Origin: Bacteroidaceae bacterium
GTDB taxonomy: Bacteria > Bacteroidota > Bacteroidia > Bacteroidales > Bacteroidaceae
Length of the DNA stretch: 64,000 nt
NCBI GenBank assembly: GCA_017529865.1
Contig: JAFXNA010000020.1
Span: 85,794 to 149,793 of the forward strand
Direction: 5' to 3'
Each line of letters starts with the position of its first letter. Within the stretch, counting starts at the first letter, position 1. Position numbers and translations under genes: made by a program. The notes beneath the pieces are model-generated. The model was not told the DNA's origin. It saw nothing but the letters and a program-made list of their open reading frames with translations, and searched no databases. Of this stretch, positions 14,673-23,162 are shown in pieces.

Positions 14673-17531
14673 TTAAATTTTTGGCTTCAGTTCATCCGGT
14701 GAATCGTTTGTGAACGAGTTGACTGGAGGAGCAACCTTCGTGAAGAGGTCGGCAATCAGTTGTGGTTTGAGGGTGTAAACTGGTTGGAATCGGTTGGAAT
14801 TCATGTAATGCAGAATCGAGGTGCGCATCTGACGGGCTACAAGTCGCTGATCCAGGTTGTTGGTGATATCCATCGTGGTCATGACCAATTTGCCTCCCAG
14901 TACATTGGCTTCGAACAACATACCGATCTTACGTGAGAGGAACCATGTATCGATGCTCTGGACAAGAGGTTGGAAATCATGCGGAAAATCACTGAACTGC
15001 ATGACCTGTGCTTTATTCACCAATTCCCACCATTGCAGGTCGCTGTGGTAGTCGGTTGGGAACAAATCGAAGATGCTATGGGTGTTCTCAACCAAGATAC
15101 CTGTGGTGTGAGGGGGACGCATCTTGAACCAACTGGTGTTCCAGAAGACAGGAGTGAACTGCTGAACGACTTCCTTTCCGTAACTGATCTTACCTGCTGC
15201 TGTCAGCAGTACCTTTCCGCCTTTCTTCAAAATCGATTGTGTCTGTTCGTCGAACTGGTTGGTAATCCACACACTACCTACATCTTCTATGACACTTGAA
15301 GGATAGACCCAGAAGTCCCAGTGGTTCTTGGCCTCAGTGCCTGGCAGACTGACGGTGAGGGTCAGTTTCTGAGCATCTTGGATAGCGGTCAATGGGAAGT
15401 CAATGCTTCCCATCGGGATGTTATTGCCTATTTTCCAATCCTGTGCTGGGAAACGTCCTGTATGAAGGGTCTTTCCTGCCGAGGAGATGGTGTAGGTCGG
15501 ACTTATATTCAATAAGGTGTGGTCGGTATACTGGTTCAGCAAGATATCTGCATGGAAAGTTTCGCTATTTGTATAGGTGAACTTAGGAATTCTGGCTAAT
15601 GGAACGACAGGCGAACAGAACGCCCGGAATTCAGGGGCGGTCATGTAGCCTTTATCATCGAAGAATACATCGGTCACACCTACTAGAGCCGTTCCTTGAC
15701 CTGAATAGTCATTCAAGGCGAGGAGTTGGAAACCTGCATATTGCGGTGTGCGCATGGTGCGTTCAATCTCATATTTGTAGCAAATAGCCTGTAACTTACC
15801 TGCTGCCATCATAAACTGTTTGGCACGACTGCCCATCCCGTTGTCGTTCAGAATATCACGGAACACCTCGAAGTTACGTGCTTTATTCACCCCTGTATAT
15901 TTTCCGATTTCATCGAAATTTGGGAAGACGCACCACTGACCGGTTTCATGACTGACATAGGGTTCGGCTACCTGACCGATTGCACTGGTATAGTCGTCCA
16001 TCGTGTCTGGACGGCGGTTGGCCCATTGCAGACCGCGTGCACCAGCCTTGACATGATACTGACTCTTTGGCTGCCATTGCCAGCTTCCACCCACAGAGGC
16101 TCCTGTATAGACGCGACGGGTGTCGGTCGCTTTCCAATAATCAACAAACTTGCTGACCCAGTCAACCCAGCGTCCAGCTGGTTCGTTACCGCAGGCCAAC
16201 ATACAGAAGGAAGGATGGTTTCCATAGTCTTTTGTCATTCGGATGGTCTCTTCCATCAGATAGGTATCGATGGGACGACCGTTTCCGAGTGCTACTCCGT
16301 GGTTTGGCCAACTCGGTCCTTCGGGTTGCAGGTAGAATCCGACCTTATCAGCTGCAGCAAAGGCGGCATTGGGTGGACAATAAGAGTGGAAACGCATGTG
16401 GTTGAGACCGTATTCCTTACAGCGACGGAACACGCGTTCCCATGACTCGATATCCATCGGTGCATAACCCGTGAGGGGGAAGTCACAATTCTCGACCGTA
16501 CCTCGCAACTGTACTTCATGTCCGTTTACATAGAACATCTTACCGCGAATCTCGAACTTACGCATACCGAACGTGGTGCCGGTCAAGTCTACCGTGCTCT
16601 TCTTCTTCGACAGCAGGGCTGTGAGGATATAGGTGTAGGGGTGGAACTCATCCCATAGTTTCATGTTCTTGAGTTTGACTGGGTACTCGAATAGGGTTGT
16701 GTCGCTCGTTAATGTCACGGTCGTTTCAATCCGACCTTCAGAGTAACCGCCTTCTATTTCGTTGCTATAGGCATGTAGCGTCAGGGTGTACTTCGATTTT
16801 GGTTTGCCGACCACTTGCAGTTTCACCAGTGCTTCCTGTTTGTCGATATCTGGGTAGACTTGCAGGTCGGTGATATGGGTTGCAGATGTCTGTTGCAACT
16901 CTATCCGTCCGACAATACCGTTCCAATCGCCTTGTGTCTGGTCGGTGATGGAATGTGAGTCTTGTCCTACATTGACCGTCTCTGGACGGTTGTCGATACG
17001 AATGGAAATGACGTTCTCCCCTTGATGCAGGTAGGGGGTCACATCGTATTGATGGGCAACCACCAGACTGTTACGCATTCCGACACGCTGACCATTCACA
17101 AATAGGGTGGTCTCGATATGTGGACGTTCTAGATAAAGCGTGTAACAACTGTTTTTGTCGTATTGCTGAAGACGGACCGTTCGCTGATACCATGCTACAC
17201 CTACGTAGTGCTTATCGGGGGTGAGGAAGAACGTGAGTTTCATGTCCTTACCTGGCTTGCGGTATTTGGCCATGTAGGGGTTGTAGAAGTAGGAACTGTC
17301 GTACAGACTGCCTACCCAATGGGTGTTCACACTGATATCATCACCTTTGAGGCGTTGCGGCATTGATGCAGGTAATTCGATGGTGTCATCAAGGGTGCGT
17401 TTGTACCATTGTTCATTCACACCTTGGTCGTTTCTGTCAATCGCAAACTGCCAAGTGCCAGCTAAGTTGATAGTCTGAGCCTGAACAAGGATGGAGAGGC
17501 AGAGGGCGATAAAGGTCGTTGTTATTCTCAT
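14673..17531 (-). CDS. Secreted glycoside hydrolase family 2 enzyme
   Basis: A 952-aa protein with signal peptide (cut near LVQAQ, residue 19). The GH2 order is visible: sugar-binding jelly roll (about 25-215; LYLERPHIETTLFVNGQRVG), immunoglobulin-like domain (215-325), and TIM barrel (330-640) with acid/base Glu450 in ACGNEPAG and candidate nucleophile Glu529 in VSHETGQW. About 310 residues follow with further β-domains. The barrel signatures differ from LacZ (SHETGQW rather than REYAH), so β-galactosidase should not be assumed; related enzymes act on pectic or glucuronic substrates. It overlaps the upstream DUF4837 gene by 4 bp and belongs to the GH105 operon, which favours pectin or rhamnogalacturonan side chains. 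Confidence 0.8.
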   Translation of the reverse strand: MRITTTFIALCLSILVQAQTINLAGTWQFAIDRNDQGVNEQWYKRTLDDTIELPASMPQRLKGDDISVNTHWVGSLYDSSYFYNPYMAKYRKPGKDMKLTFFLTPDKHYVGVAWYQRTVRLQQYDKNSCYTLYLERPHIETTLFVNGQRVGMRNSLVVAHQYDVTPYLHQGENVISIRIDNRPETVNVGQDSHSITDQTQGDWNGIVGRIELQQTSATHITDLQVYPDIDKQEALVKLQVVGKPKSKYTLTLHAYSNEIEGGYSEGRIETTVTLTSDTTLFEYPVKLKNMKLWDEFHPYTYILTALLSKKKSTVDLTGTTFGMRKFEIRGKMFYVNGHEVQLRGTVENCDFPLTGYAPMDIESWERVFRRCKEYGLNHMRFHSYCPPNAAFAAADKVGFYLQPEGPSWPNHGVALGNGRPIDTYLMEETIRMTKDYGNHPSFCMLACGNEPAGRWVDWVSKFVDYWKATDTRRVYTGASVGGSWQWQPKSQYHVKAGARGLQWANRRPDTMDDYTSAIGQVAEPYVSHETGQWCVFPNFDEIGKYTGVNKARNFEVFRDILNDNGMGSRAKQFMMAAGKLQAICYKYEIERTMRTPQYAGFQLLALNDYSGQGTALVGVTDVFFDDKGYMTAPEFRAFCSPVVPLARIPKFTYTNSETFHADILLNQYTDHTLLNISPTYTISSAGKTLHTGRFPAQDWKIGNNIPMGSIDFPLTAIQDAQKLTLTVSLPGTEAKNHWDFWVYPSSVIEDVGSVWITNQFDEQTQSILKKGGKVLLTAAGKISYGKEVVQQFTPVFWNTSWFKMRPPHTTGILVENTHSIFDLFPTDYHSDLQWWELVNKAQVMQFSDFPHDFQPLVQSIDTWFLSRKIGMLFEANVLGGKLVMTTMDITNNLDQRLVARQMRTSILHYMNSNRFQPVYTLKPQLIADLFTKVAPPVNSFTNDSPDELKPKI

Positions 17532-18529
17532 GGTAGTTCAAGAGTTTGGATGGCAGCTTCTAACTGTCGGATAAACAGACGTTTTTTCTTCTCGGGTGCA
17601 TAGACGAATCCTTCTGTAACAATCACTCTGTTGTTGACAGAGTCTACTTGTGAGTACGATACAAACGGACCGCCCATCATATCGTTCTTCATTTCCCACA
17701 AACCACGTGCTTCTATGACCGTCCGTCCTTCGAACGTCGTGGTGCGGATGTAGACAAATTCAGGATTGGTTTTCACGTATTGGTTAGCTTCGTTCCCTTT
17801 GATGTTCTCACGCATGAAAGAATCTCTGATGGCAATGAACCGTTGTTCGGAGAAGTCCTCTGGGGTATAGGGGTAGCTGTACACGCAGATATTGAGACGG
17901 TTGTCAATCTGGTTGCTCGATGCCCATAGGAAGTCCTTACCTTTCTTTACGGCATTGATGTCCTTGGGTGCATAGAGGGTACAGTCGAATTGTTGTTTGA
18001 TTTCGCGTTTCGCTTTATCACTGTATGTCTTTCGTAGAACGGCACGCTCGCGTTTCAGTTCCGCATTGTTGAACAAATCGATAATCTGATGCTGACGTTT
18101 GATGACCAACTCCGCCATCGCTTTCCCATCGGGAGCAGTGAGGTAGACGATTGTCTGTGGATGGGCATAGAGGTCATGCGCCACTTTAAATGATGCTTCT
18201 GGGTACTTGGAGTTGATATCCAGTTGGATGATATTCGCAAAACCTTGGAAGGTCTTACCGAATGCTACAGGATTGATGCTCATCACCTTGAAGTTGCTCT
18301 CCGGTTGTGGCAACCCCAAGATATTCGAGTTCAGAATCTCCATGACCACCGTTCCATCTGCGGTCTTCAACCAGTCTTTATCGGCAATCAACAGCAACTC
18401 GTAAGGAGCACTGTCGGTCGTGACATGATTACTCGCTCCCGGTTTCTTCTCCGAGGTACAAGCTACCAATAGTACAAGCAAAAGCAGTGTAGATTTCTGC
18501 AGTCTCTTAAATAAAGTCTTTCCTATCAT
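17528..18529 (-). CDS. DUF4837-family lipoprotein
   Basis: A 333-aa protein with a lipobox (LVAC, Cys24), then PYELLLIADKDWLKT near residue 43 and a long mixed α/β body. This matches DUF4837, a Bacteroidetes-restricted lipoprotein family of unknown function. The end FIRQLEAAIQTLELP is typical. It is translationally coupled to the GH2 gene (ATGA overlap) and lies downstream of GH105. No catalytic motif is evident, and whether it works with the hydrolases or is only co-transcribed is unknown. Confidence 0.75.
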   Translation of the reverse strand: MIGKTLFKRLQKSTLLLLVLLVACTSEKKPGASNHVTTDSAPYELLLIADKDWLKTADGTVVMEILNSNILGLPQPESNFKVMSINPVAFGKTFQGFANIIQLDINSKYPEASFKVAHDLYAHPQTIVYLTAPDGKAMAELVIKRQHQIIDLFNNAELKRERAVLRKTYSDKAKREIKQQFDCTLYAPKDINAVKKGKDFLWASSNQIDNRLNICVYSYPYTPEDFSEQRFIAIRDSFMRENIKGNEANQYVKTNPEFVYIRTTTFEGRTVIEARGLWEMKNDMMGGPFVSYSQVDSVNNRVIVTEGFVYAPEKKKRLFIRQLEAAIQTLELP

Positions 18530-18541
18530 TTTCTCCTTTTC

Positions 18542-18582
18542 ATTATACTCCCCTCCATAGAGGGAGGGGTATGGGGGTGGGT
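18542..18582 (-). repeat. GC-rich palindromic element, intergenic copy
   Basis: On the minus strand: CCCACCCCCATACCCCTCCC, then TCTAT, then GGAGGGGAG. It fills the 56-bp gap between GH105 and DUF4837 and can fold as a stem (CCCCTCC/GGAGGGG). Confidence 0.75.
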
Positions 18583-18585
18583 CTA

Positions 18586-19755
18586 TTAATTACTTAATTG
18601 ATACACTTGACTTCCTGCTAACAAGAAACATCCCAACCCGAAATCATCGAAGTCAGGTTCGCTATCATAGGTGACAGGTTGTGAGTCGCTTGGTTGCTTA
18701 CCTGTTCCCTGCACATATCCTAAGAAACCGTCTTTGTGCAGACAGTCCTTCACCATTGCATTCCAGGTGTTGGCCACAATCGGCAAGTAGATTTCGCTGT
18801 CGAGTATCTGCTGGCGGATGCCCCATGCCATTCCATAGATGAAAAGGGAGGTGCCAGTCAGTTCCTTCCCGCCAAAGTTGCTTTCGTCATGCAGACTGAC
18901 ATTCCAGAAGAAATCCTTGCGCTGGCATGCTTTGAGCGCTTCACTCATCTTGATGAAGTCTGACTTGTATTCATCGAGATAATCATCGTAGTTCGGGATG
19001 TCCATGATGTCTTGCATAGCACGAACCAACGCAGCATATACCCACCCATTGCCGCGACTCCAATAGCAGTTCCGTCCATTCGGCTCTTTGTAGGGAGGGA
19101 TGAAGTCTTTGTCGCGCCACCACAGTCCTTCGTCCTTGTTGAACAAGCCACCAGCGAGCACATCACGAGTGTAGTGATACATCTTCCATCCATGCTGGGC
19201 GTAGCGATTGAAGGCTGCATCTTCTTCTTTAGACATCACAAGCGAAAGTTTGGTGAAAACGGGTAATCCCATCTGAATGGCATCAATCCAAGTCCAGTCG
19301 GTGATGCTTTCGGGGGTGCGCAACAGATTGTCCATACATTCCATCGTAGGCATGTAGGTCTTGGTCTGACCATTCAGGTACATCGATAAATATGTCTGAC
19401 AGCAGCAATAGTCGTCTGCATCGCGGGTCTTGATACCGTTGCGTGGAATCCAGTCATGATATGATGCCCAATCCATGAGGTATTGGGTGTTGGTTTCGTA
19501 TAGAGGTGCATTGATGGCCCGTTCGATATCTGTCAACGCTACCAATCCTTCGAAATAGACGCCACGTGTCCATAGGTTGCTCGGACGTTTCTTCTTCACG
19601 AAGGTAGGTGCTCCTGCTTCAGGATATTTCTCGATGAAGTGCTTGTTGGCTAACTCCATAGCGGCCAATACTGCGGTCTTCTCTGGCAGTTTTATTTTTT
19701 TCGCACTCATGGTCAGACTACAAAGTGCAACGATGACAAGTAAGATTGTTCTCAT
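18586..19755 (-). CDS. GH105 unsaturated glucuronyl/rhamnogalacturonyl hydrolase
   Basis: This 389-aa exported protein has the (α/α)6-barrel signatures of GH105 (YteR/YesR type): LWTRGVYFEGLVAL, DDYCCCQTYLSMY, TDWTWIDAIQMGLPVF with Asp158 in the place of the catalytic Asp, YWSRGNGWVYAALVRAM, and TGTSLFIYGMAWGIR. The family hydrates and cleaves the unsaturated uronic acid left by polysaccharide lyases, usually from rhamnogalacturonan disaccharides. Signal peptide MRTILLVIVALCSLTMSA. It starts 11 nt after the cdaA stop in the same direction, so it is probably in one transcript with folP-cdaA. The ExuT-like hexuronate transporter at 51.5-53.0 kb could take up a released uronate. Confidence 0.88.
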   Translation of the reverse strand: MRTILLVIVALCSLTMSAKKIKLPEKTAVLAAMELANKHFIEKYPEAGAPTFVKKKRPSNLWTRGVYFEGLVALTDIERAINAPLYETNTQYLMDWASYHDWIPRNGIKTRDADDYCCCQTYLSMYLNGQTKTYMPTMECMDNLLRTPESITDWTWIDAIQMGLPVFTKLSLVMSKEEDAAFNRYAQHGWKMYHYTRDVLAGGLFNKDEGLWWRDKDFIPPYKEPNGRNCYWSRGNGWVYAALVRAMQDIMDIPNYDDYLDEYKSDFIKMSEALKACQRKDFFWNVSLHDESNFGGKELTGTSLFIYGMAWGIRQQILDSEIYLPIVANTWNAMVKDCLHKDGFLGYVQGTGKQPSDSQPVTYDSEPDFDDFGLGCFLLAGSQVYQLSN

Positions 19756-19766
19756 GATACGCTTGA

Positions 19767-20531
19767 TTAGATGAATTCTGCAATTTGACTTTCCAGATAC
19801 TCGTTCGTGATACGGAGTCTCAGGTCACCCTTTCGGGCAATAGAGATGGCTCCGTTCTCTTCGGACACCACGATGGCCAACGCATCACTCTGCTGTGAGA
19901 TACCTAAGGCTGCTCGGTGGCGCAGACCCAATTCCTTTGGGATATTCATGTTGTGCGATACGGGAAGGATACATCCTGCCGCCTCAATGCGGTTATGACT
20001 GATAATCATGGCGCCATCGTGCAACGGACTGTTCTTGAAGAAGATATTCTGGATGAGTTGGGTACTGATGAGGGCGTCAAGTCGCTCGCCAGACTTCACG
20101 ATATCGGTCAGCGACATTGTCTTCTCGATGATGATCAACGCTCCGACTTTGTTCTTGCTCATTTGCTCACATGCCCATACGATTTTCATCACCGCAGGGT
20201 TCTCTTCTTGGCTCTTGTCCTTCTTCCGACGGAATATGCGGTAGAAGAAATTGAGTTTGCGCTGTGAACCGATGGTGAGGAAGAAACGGCGTATCTCTTC
20301 CTGGAATAGGATGATGAGGGCAAGGACTCCTACGCTGACCAGTTTGTCGAAGATCGAACCCAAGAGCCGCATGTCGAACACTTGAGATACCAACATCCAG
20401 ATGACAATAAAGATCAGGATGCCATAGAACACATTGAGTGAGCCGGAGTCTTTCATCAGTCTGTACACATAGTACAGCAAGATGGCCACACATACAATAT
20501 CGATAATGTCTTTGATGCCGAATTCTAACAT
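19767..20531 (-). CDS. cdaA: Diadenylate cyclase (c-di-AMP synthase), membrane form
   Basis: A 254-aa protein with three N-terminal transmembrane helices (residues 10-75), a coiled linker, then a DAC domain: HDGAMIIS (DGA at 172-174) and LGLRHRAALG (RHR at 204-206), the two motifs that bind and cyclise ATP. CdaA makes cyclic di-AMP, which in other bacteria controls potassium and osmolyte uptake and cell-wall homeostasis. The folP-cdaA order with a 7-bp gap is conserved in Bacteroidetes. Unusually, GH105, DUF4837 and GH2 genes follow in the same direction at short spacing. Confidence 0.95.
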   Translation of the reverse strand: MLEFGIKDIIDIVCVAILLYYVYRLMKDSGSLNVFYGILIFIVIWMLVSQVFDMRLLGSIFDKLVSVGVLALIILFQEEIRRFFLTIGSQRKLNFFYRIFRRKKDKSQEENPAVMKIVWACEQMSKNKVGALIIIEKTMSLTDIVKSGERLDALISTQLIQNIFFKNSPLHDGAMIISHNRIEAAGCILPVSHNMNIPKELGLRHRAALGISQQSDALAIVVSEENGAISIARKGDLRLRITNEYLESQIAEFI

Positions 20532-20538
20532 TGAGGTA

Positions 20539-21360
20539 TTATTTTGTTGTCAGTTTTATGCATTCCATTGCTTCTCTCACTTCGTGAACCCTGAGGATAT
20601 TGGCTCCTTTGGTCAGTGCGAGGGTATTCAGTACCGTAGTACCGTTGAGGGTTGCTTCGGGCGTGGTGTCGAGCAACTTATAAATCATGCTTTTATGCGA
20701 CACCCCAACCAAGATGGGTAACTCCAGCATTTGGAGGGCATCCAGCTTGTTCAGCAGTTCGTAGTTCTCGTCGAGCGTCTTATTGAATCCGAATCCGGGG
20801 TCGAGGATGATGTCTTTTGCGCCTCGATCACGCAGTTGCTGAACCCTGTCGGCAAAGAACATTAAAGCCTGTCGACAAATATCTACGTCATTGTTGCGGG
20901 GTTCGTTGAAGGTCAGGATATAAGGTACACCTTCCTTTGCAACGACATCATACATCGCACCATTACCACCTGAAATGTCGTTGATGATTTGTACGCCATA
21001 CTCATGAATACACCATTCCGCAATATCGGCACGGAAGGTGTCAACCGATACCACACACTTGGGAAACGTGTTGCGTACGATGTCCAAAGCTGCAGTCAGT
21101 CGGGATTGTTCGGTAGCTGCGTCTGCGAATTCACTGTTCGGACGTGTTGAACAACCTCCGATGTCAATGATCGTTGCTCCTTCGTCCAGCATCGTACTGA
21201 CTTGCTGGGTGACGGCCTCTGCAAACGAGGAATCAATAGGGGAGATGCTGGTGTAGAACGAGTCGGGCGTCACGTTGACAATCCCCATCACACAGGGTGA
21301 CGAGAGGTCTGTCAACCGACCGCCTACATTGATGGTATATGGAACACATTTGCTATTCAT
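20539..21360 (-). CDS. folP: Dihydropteroate synthase
   Basis: A 273-aa protein with the full set of DHPS motifs: MGIVNVTPDSFY near residue 25, IIDIGGCSTRPNSE, VVSVDTFRADIAEW, IINDISGGN, ILDPGFGFNKT and LVGVSHKSMIYKLL, ending with ILRVHEVREA. It condenses dihydropterin pyrophosphate with p-aminobenzoate in folate synthesis (cytoplasm) and is the sulfonamide target. First gene of the leftward operon, with a strong promoter directly upstream. Confidence 0.96.
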   Translation of the reverse strand: MNSKCVPYTINVGGRLTDLSSPCVMGIVNVTPDSFYTSISPIDSSFAEAVTQQVSTMLDEGATIIDIGGCSTRPNSEFADAATEQSRLTAALDIVRNTFPKCVVSVDTFRADIAEWCIHEYGVQIINDISGGNGAMYDVVAKEGVPYILTFNEPRNNDVDICRQALMFFADRVQQLRDRGAKDIILDPGFGFNKTLDENYELLNKLDALQMLELPILVGVSHKSMIYKLLDTTPEATLNGTTVLNTLALTKGANILRVHEVREAMECIKLTTK

Positions 21361-21397
21361 TACCTATGATTTTAATTTTTATACACCATATTTGCTG

Positions 21398-21427
21398 CAA
21401 AGATAAGAAATAATTGACAATTGACAA
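21398..21427 (-). promoter_or_regulatory. folP promoter
   Basis: On the minus strand, TTG (21427-21425), 19 nt, then TATCTTTG (21405-21398): an exact Bacteroidetes consensus. The -33 TTG comes from a TTGTCAATTG repeat and abuts the -33 of the divergent murF promoter. Confidence 0.8.
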
Positions 21428-21457
21428 TTGATAAATGATAATTATTTATTAACTTTG
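21428..21457 (+). promoter_or_regulatory. murF promoter
   Basis: TTG (21428-21430), 19 nt, TAACTTTG (21450-21457): an exact consensus, 49 nt upstream of the ATG. It is back to back with the folP promoter; the two -33 boxes together form CAATTG. Confidence 0.8.
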
Positions 21458-21506
21458 CACCAAAGCTAATTGAAATGATGCATAATGCGTTATAAATGAT
21501 GAAATA

Positions 21507-22790
21507 ATGATACAAATAGACGAGTTATATAATTTGTTCCTTCAGCATCCGCAAGTGACGACCGATAGCCGGGATTGTCCTGTGGGCTCTATCTTTTTTG
21601 CGCTGAAGGGGGAGAGTTTTGATGGAAATGCATACGCGAAGCAAGCGCTCGACAGCGGTTGCAGTTATGCTGTGGTGGACGAACCCGACTTTGCCGATCC
21701 TATTGATAAACGGTATTTGTTGGTGGATGATGTATTAACAACGCTGCAACAATTGGCCAACCATCATCGTCGTCAATTGGGAACAACCATTATCGGTGTG
21801 ACTGGTACGAACGGAAAAACCACCACCAAAGAGTTGATTTCTGCGGTGTTGTCCAAAAAATACCAGGTGCTCTACACGCAAGGGAATTTTAATAATCATA
21901 TAGGCGTTCCGAAAACACTTTTGAGGTTGACACGTCAGCATGAAATCGCTGTGATTGAGATGGGGGCGAACCATCCGGGAGAAATCAAAACGCTGGTCAA
22001 TATCGTGGAGCCTGACTACGGAATCATCACCAATGTCGGAAAAGCACATTTGTTAGGATTCGGTTCCTTCGAAGGGGTGATCCGTACCAAAGGGGAATTG
22101 TACGATTTCCTGCGCGAGCATAACGGAAAGGTGTTCATTAATGAGAACAACCCTCATTTGATGCGGATTGCTGAAGGATTGGAACAGATTCCGTATGGTA
22201 ATAACGGAGAGCTAATTGACTGCAGTCCTTACCTGCGTTTCAGCTACAGAACATCGACTGTACAGACCCAATTGATTGGAGCATATAACCTTGACAATGC
22301 CTTAGCTGCAGCATGTGTCGGACAGTATTTCGAAGTCAGCGAAGAAGATATCTGTGCGGCTCTGAGTGAATATAAGCCGACCAACAACCGCTCACAACTT
22401 GTGAAGACAGCCCACAATACCTTGATTGTCGATGCTTACAATGCGAACCCAACCAGTATGAAAGCAGCTATCGACAACTTCCGTAAGATGACCATGCCCA
22501 ACAAGATGCTGATTGTGGGTGATATGAAGGAACTGGGTGAGGCCAGTCATGAGGAACATGTGAAAGTCCTCCAGCAAATTTACAAGAGCGCCTTCCAACT
22601 TGTATGGCTTGTGGGCGAGGAGTTCTGGAAAGCTACAGTCGATATACCCGATTATTCCTCATCGTTCATCTTCTTCAACAACGTAGACGAGGTGAAACAA
22701 GCACTTGAAAAGATGAAAATCGAAGGACGTACCATCCTCATCAAGGGGTCGAACTCGATGAAACTATACACCTTAGTGGACTGCCTATAG
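21507..22790 (+). CDS. murF: UDP-MurNAc-tripeptide--D-Ala-D-Ala ligase
   Basis: This 427-aa cytoplasmic Mur ligase has an N-terminal UDP-substrate domain (TTDSRDCPVGSIFFALKGESFDGN), a central ATPase domain with VTGTNGKTTTKEL (P-loop at residues 98-107), IAVIEMGANHPGEI and IITNVGKAHL, and a C-terminal domain starting near NNRSQ with IVDAYNANPTSMKAAI, the MurF signature. It adds D-Ala-D-Ala to the UDP-muramyl tripeptide, the last cytoplasmic step of the peptidoglycan precursor. It stands alone here, not in a dcw cluster. Confidence 0.96.
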   Translation: MIQIDELYNLFLQHPQVTTDSRDCPVGSIFFALKGESFDGNAYAKQALDSGCSYAVVDEPDFADPIDKRYLLVDDVLTTLQQLANHHRRQLGTTIIGVTGTNGKTTTKELISAVLSKKYQVLYTQGNFNNHIGVPKTLLRLTRQHEIAVIEMGANHPGEIKTLVNIVEPDYGIITNVGKAHLLGFGSFEGVIRTKGELYDFLREHNGKVFINENNPHLMRIAEGLEQIPYGNNGELIDCSPYLRFSYRTSTVQTQLIGAYNLDNALAAACVGQYFEVSEEDICAALSEYKPTNNRSQLVKTAHNTLIVDAYNANPTSMKAAIDNFRKMTMPNKMLIVGDMKELGEASHEEHVKVLQQIYKSAFQLVWLVGEEFWKATVDIPDYSSSFIFFNNVDEVKQALEKMKIEGRTILIKGSNSMKLYTLVDCL

Positions 22791-22855
22791 TTAAATGTAA
22801 AAATTAAAAAATGTAATAATTAAAGGATTAAAAAATAAAAAATCGAAGAAAAACT

Positions 22856-22896
22856 GTAAACTGTAAACTGTAAACTGTAAACTTTTTGTATCTTTG
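22856..22896 (+). promoter_or_regulatory. CTGTAAA tandem repeat and tRNA-Leu promoter
   Basis: Four 7-bp CTGTAAA units lead into TATCTTTG (22889-22896), a -7 element about 110 nt upstream of tRNA-Leu. No clean -33 TTG is present at N19. Confidence 0.5.
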
Positions 22897-22917
22897 CAGC
22901 CGCAAATCAATTCAGCA

Positions 22918-23004
22918 TTATAATTATGCATTATAAATTATGAAACTTTAGTTCGCCGACAGGCAAACGAGTAAACTCGACGTTAGTCAATTATGCATTA
23001 TTAA
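22918..23004. repeat. Dispersed AT-rich word repeat (TTTAGTTCG...ACGTTAGTC)
   Basis: ATTATAAATTATGAAACT, TTTAGTTCG, a 24-nt insert containing the palindrome CGAGTAAACTCG, then ACGTTAGTCAATTATGC. A second copy, inverted and lacking the 24-nt insert, lies at 40902-40954 upstream of the GH97 gene. Confidence 0.75.
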
Positions 23005-23005
23005 A

Positions 23006-23087
23006 GCGCTTGTGGTGGAATTGGTAGACACGTCAGACTTAGGATCTGGTGCTTCACAGCGTGTAGGTTCGAGTCCTATCAGGCGCA
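23006..23087 (+). tRNA. tRNA-Leu (anticodon TAG)
   Basis: An 82-nt class II tRNA. The acceptor stem GCGCTTG pairs with CAGGCGC, followed by discriminator A. The D-arm contains GGAATTGGTAGAC, the anticodon loop CTTAGGA gives TAG, and a variable arm is followed by the T-loop GGTTCGAGTCC. No CCA is encoded. Confidence 0.95.
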
Positions 23088-23162
23088 CTTCACAAATCAG
23101 GAGGTCATGTGGCCTCCTGATTTTGTTTACTCTCCCCATCTTCACGCTTTTCTCTTCACGCT

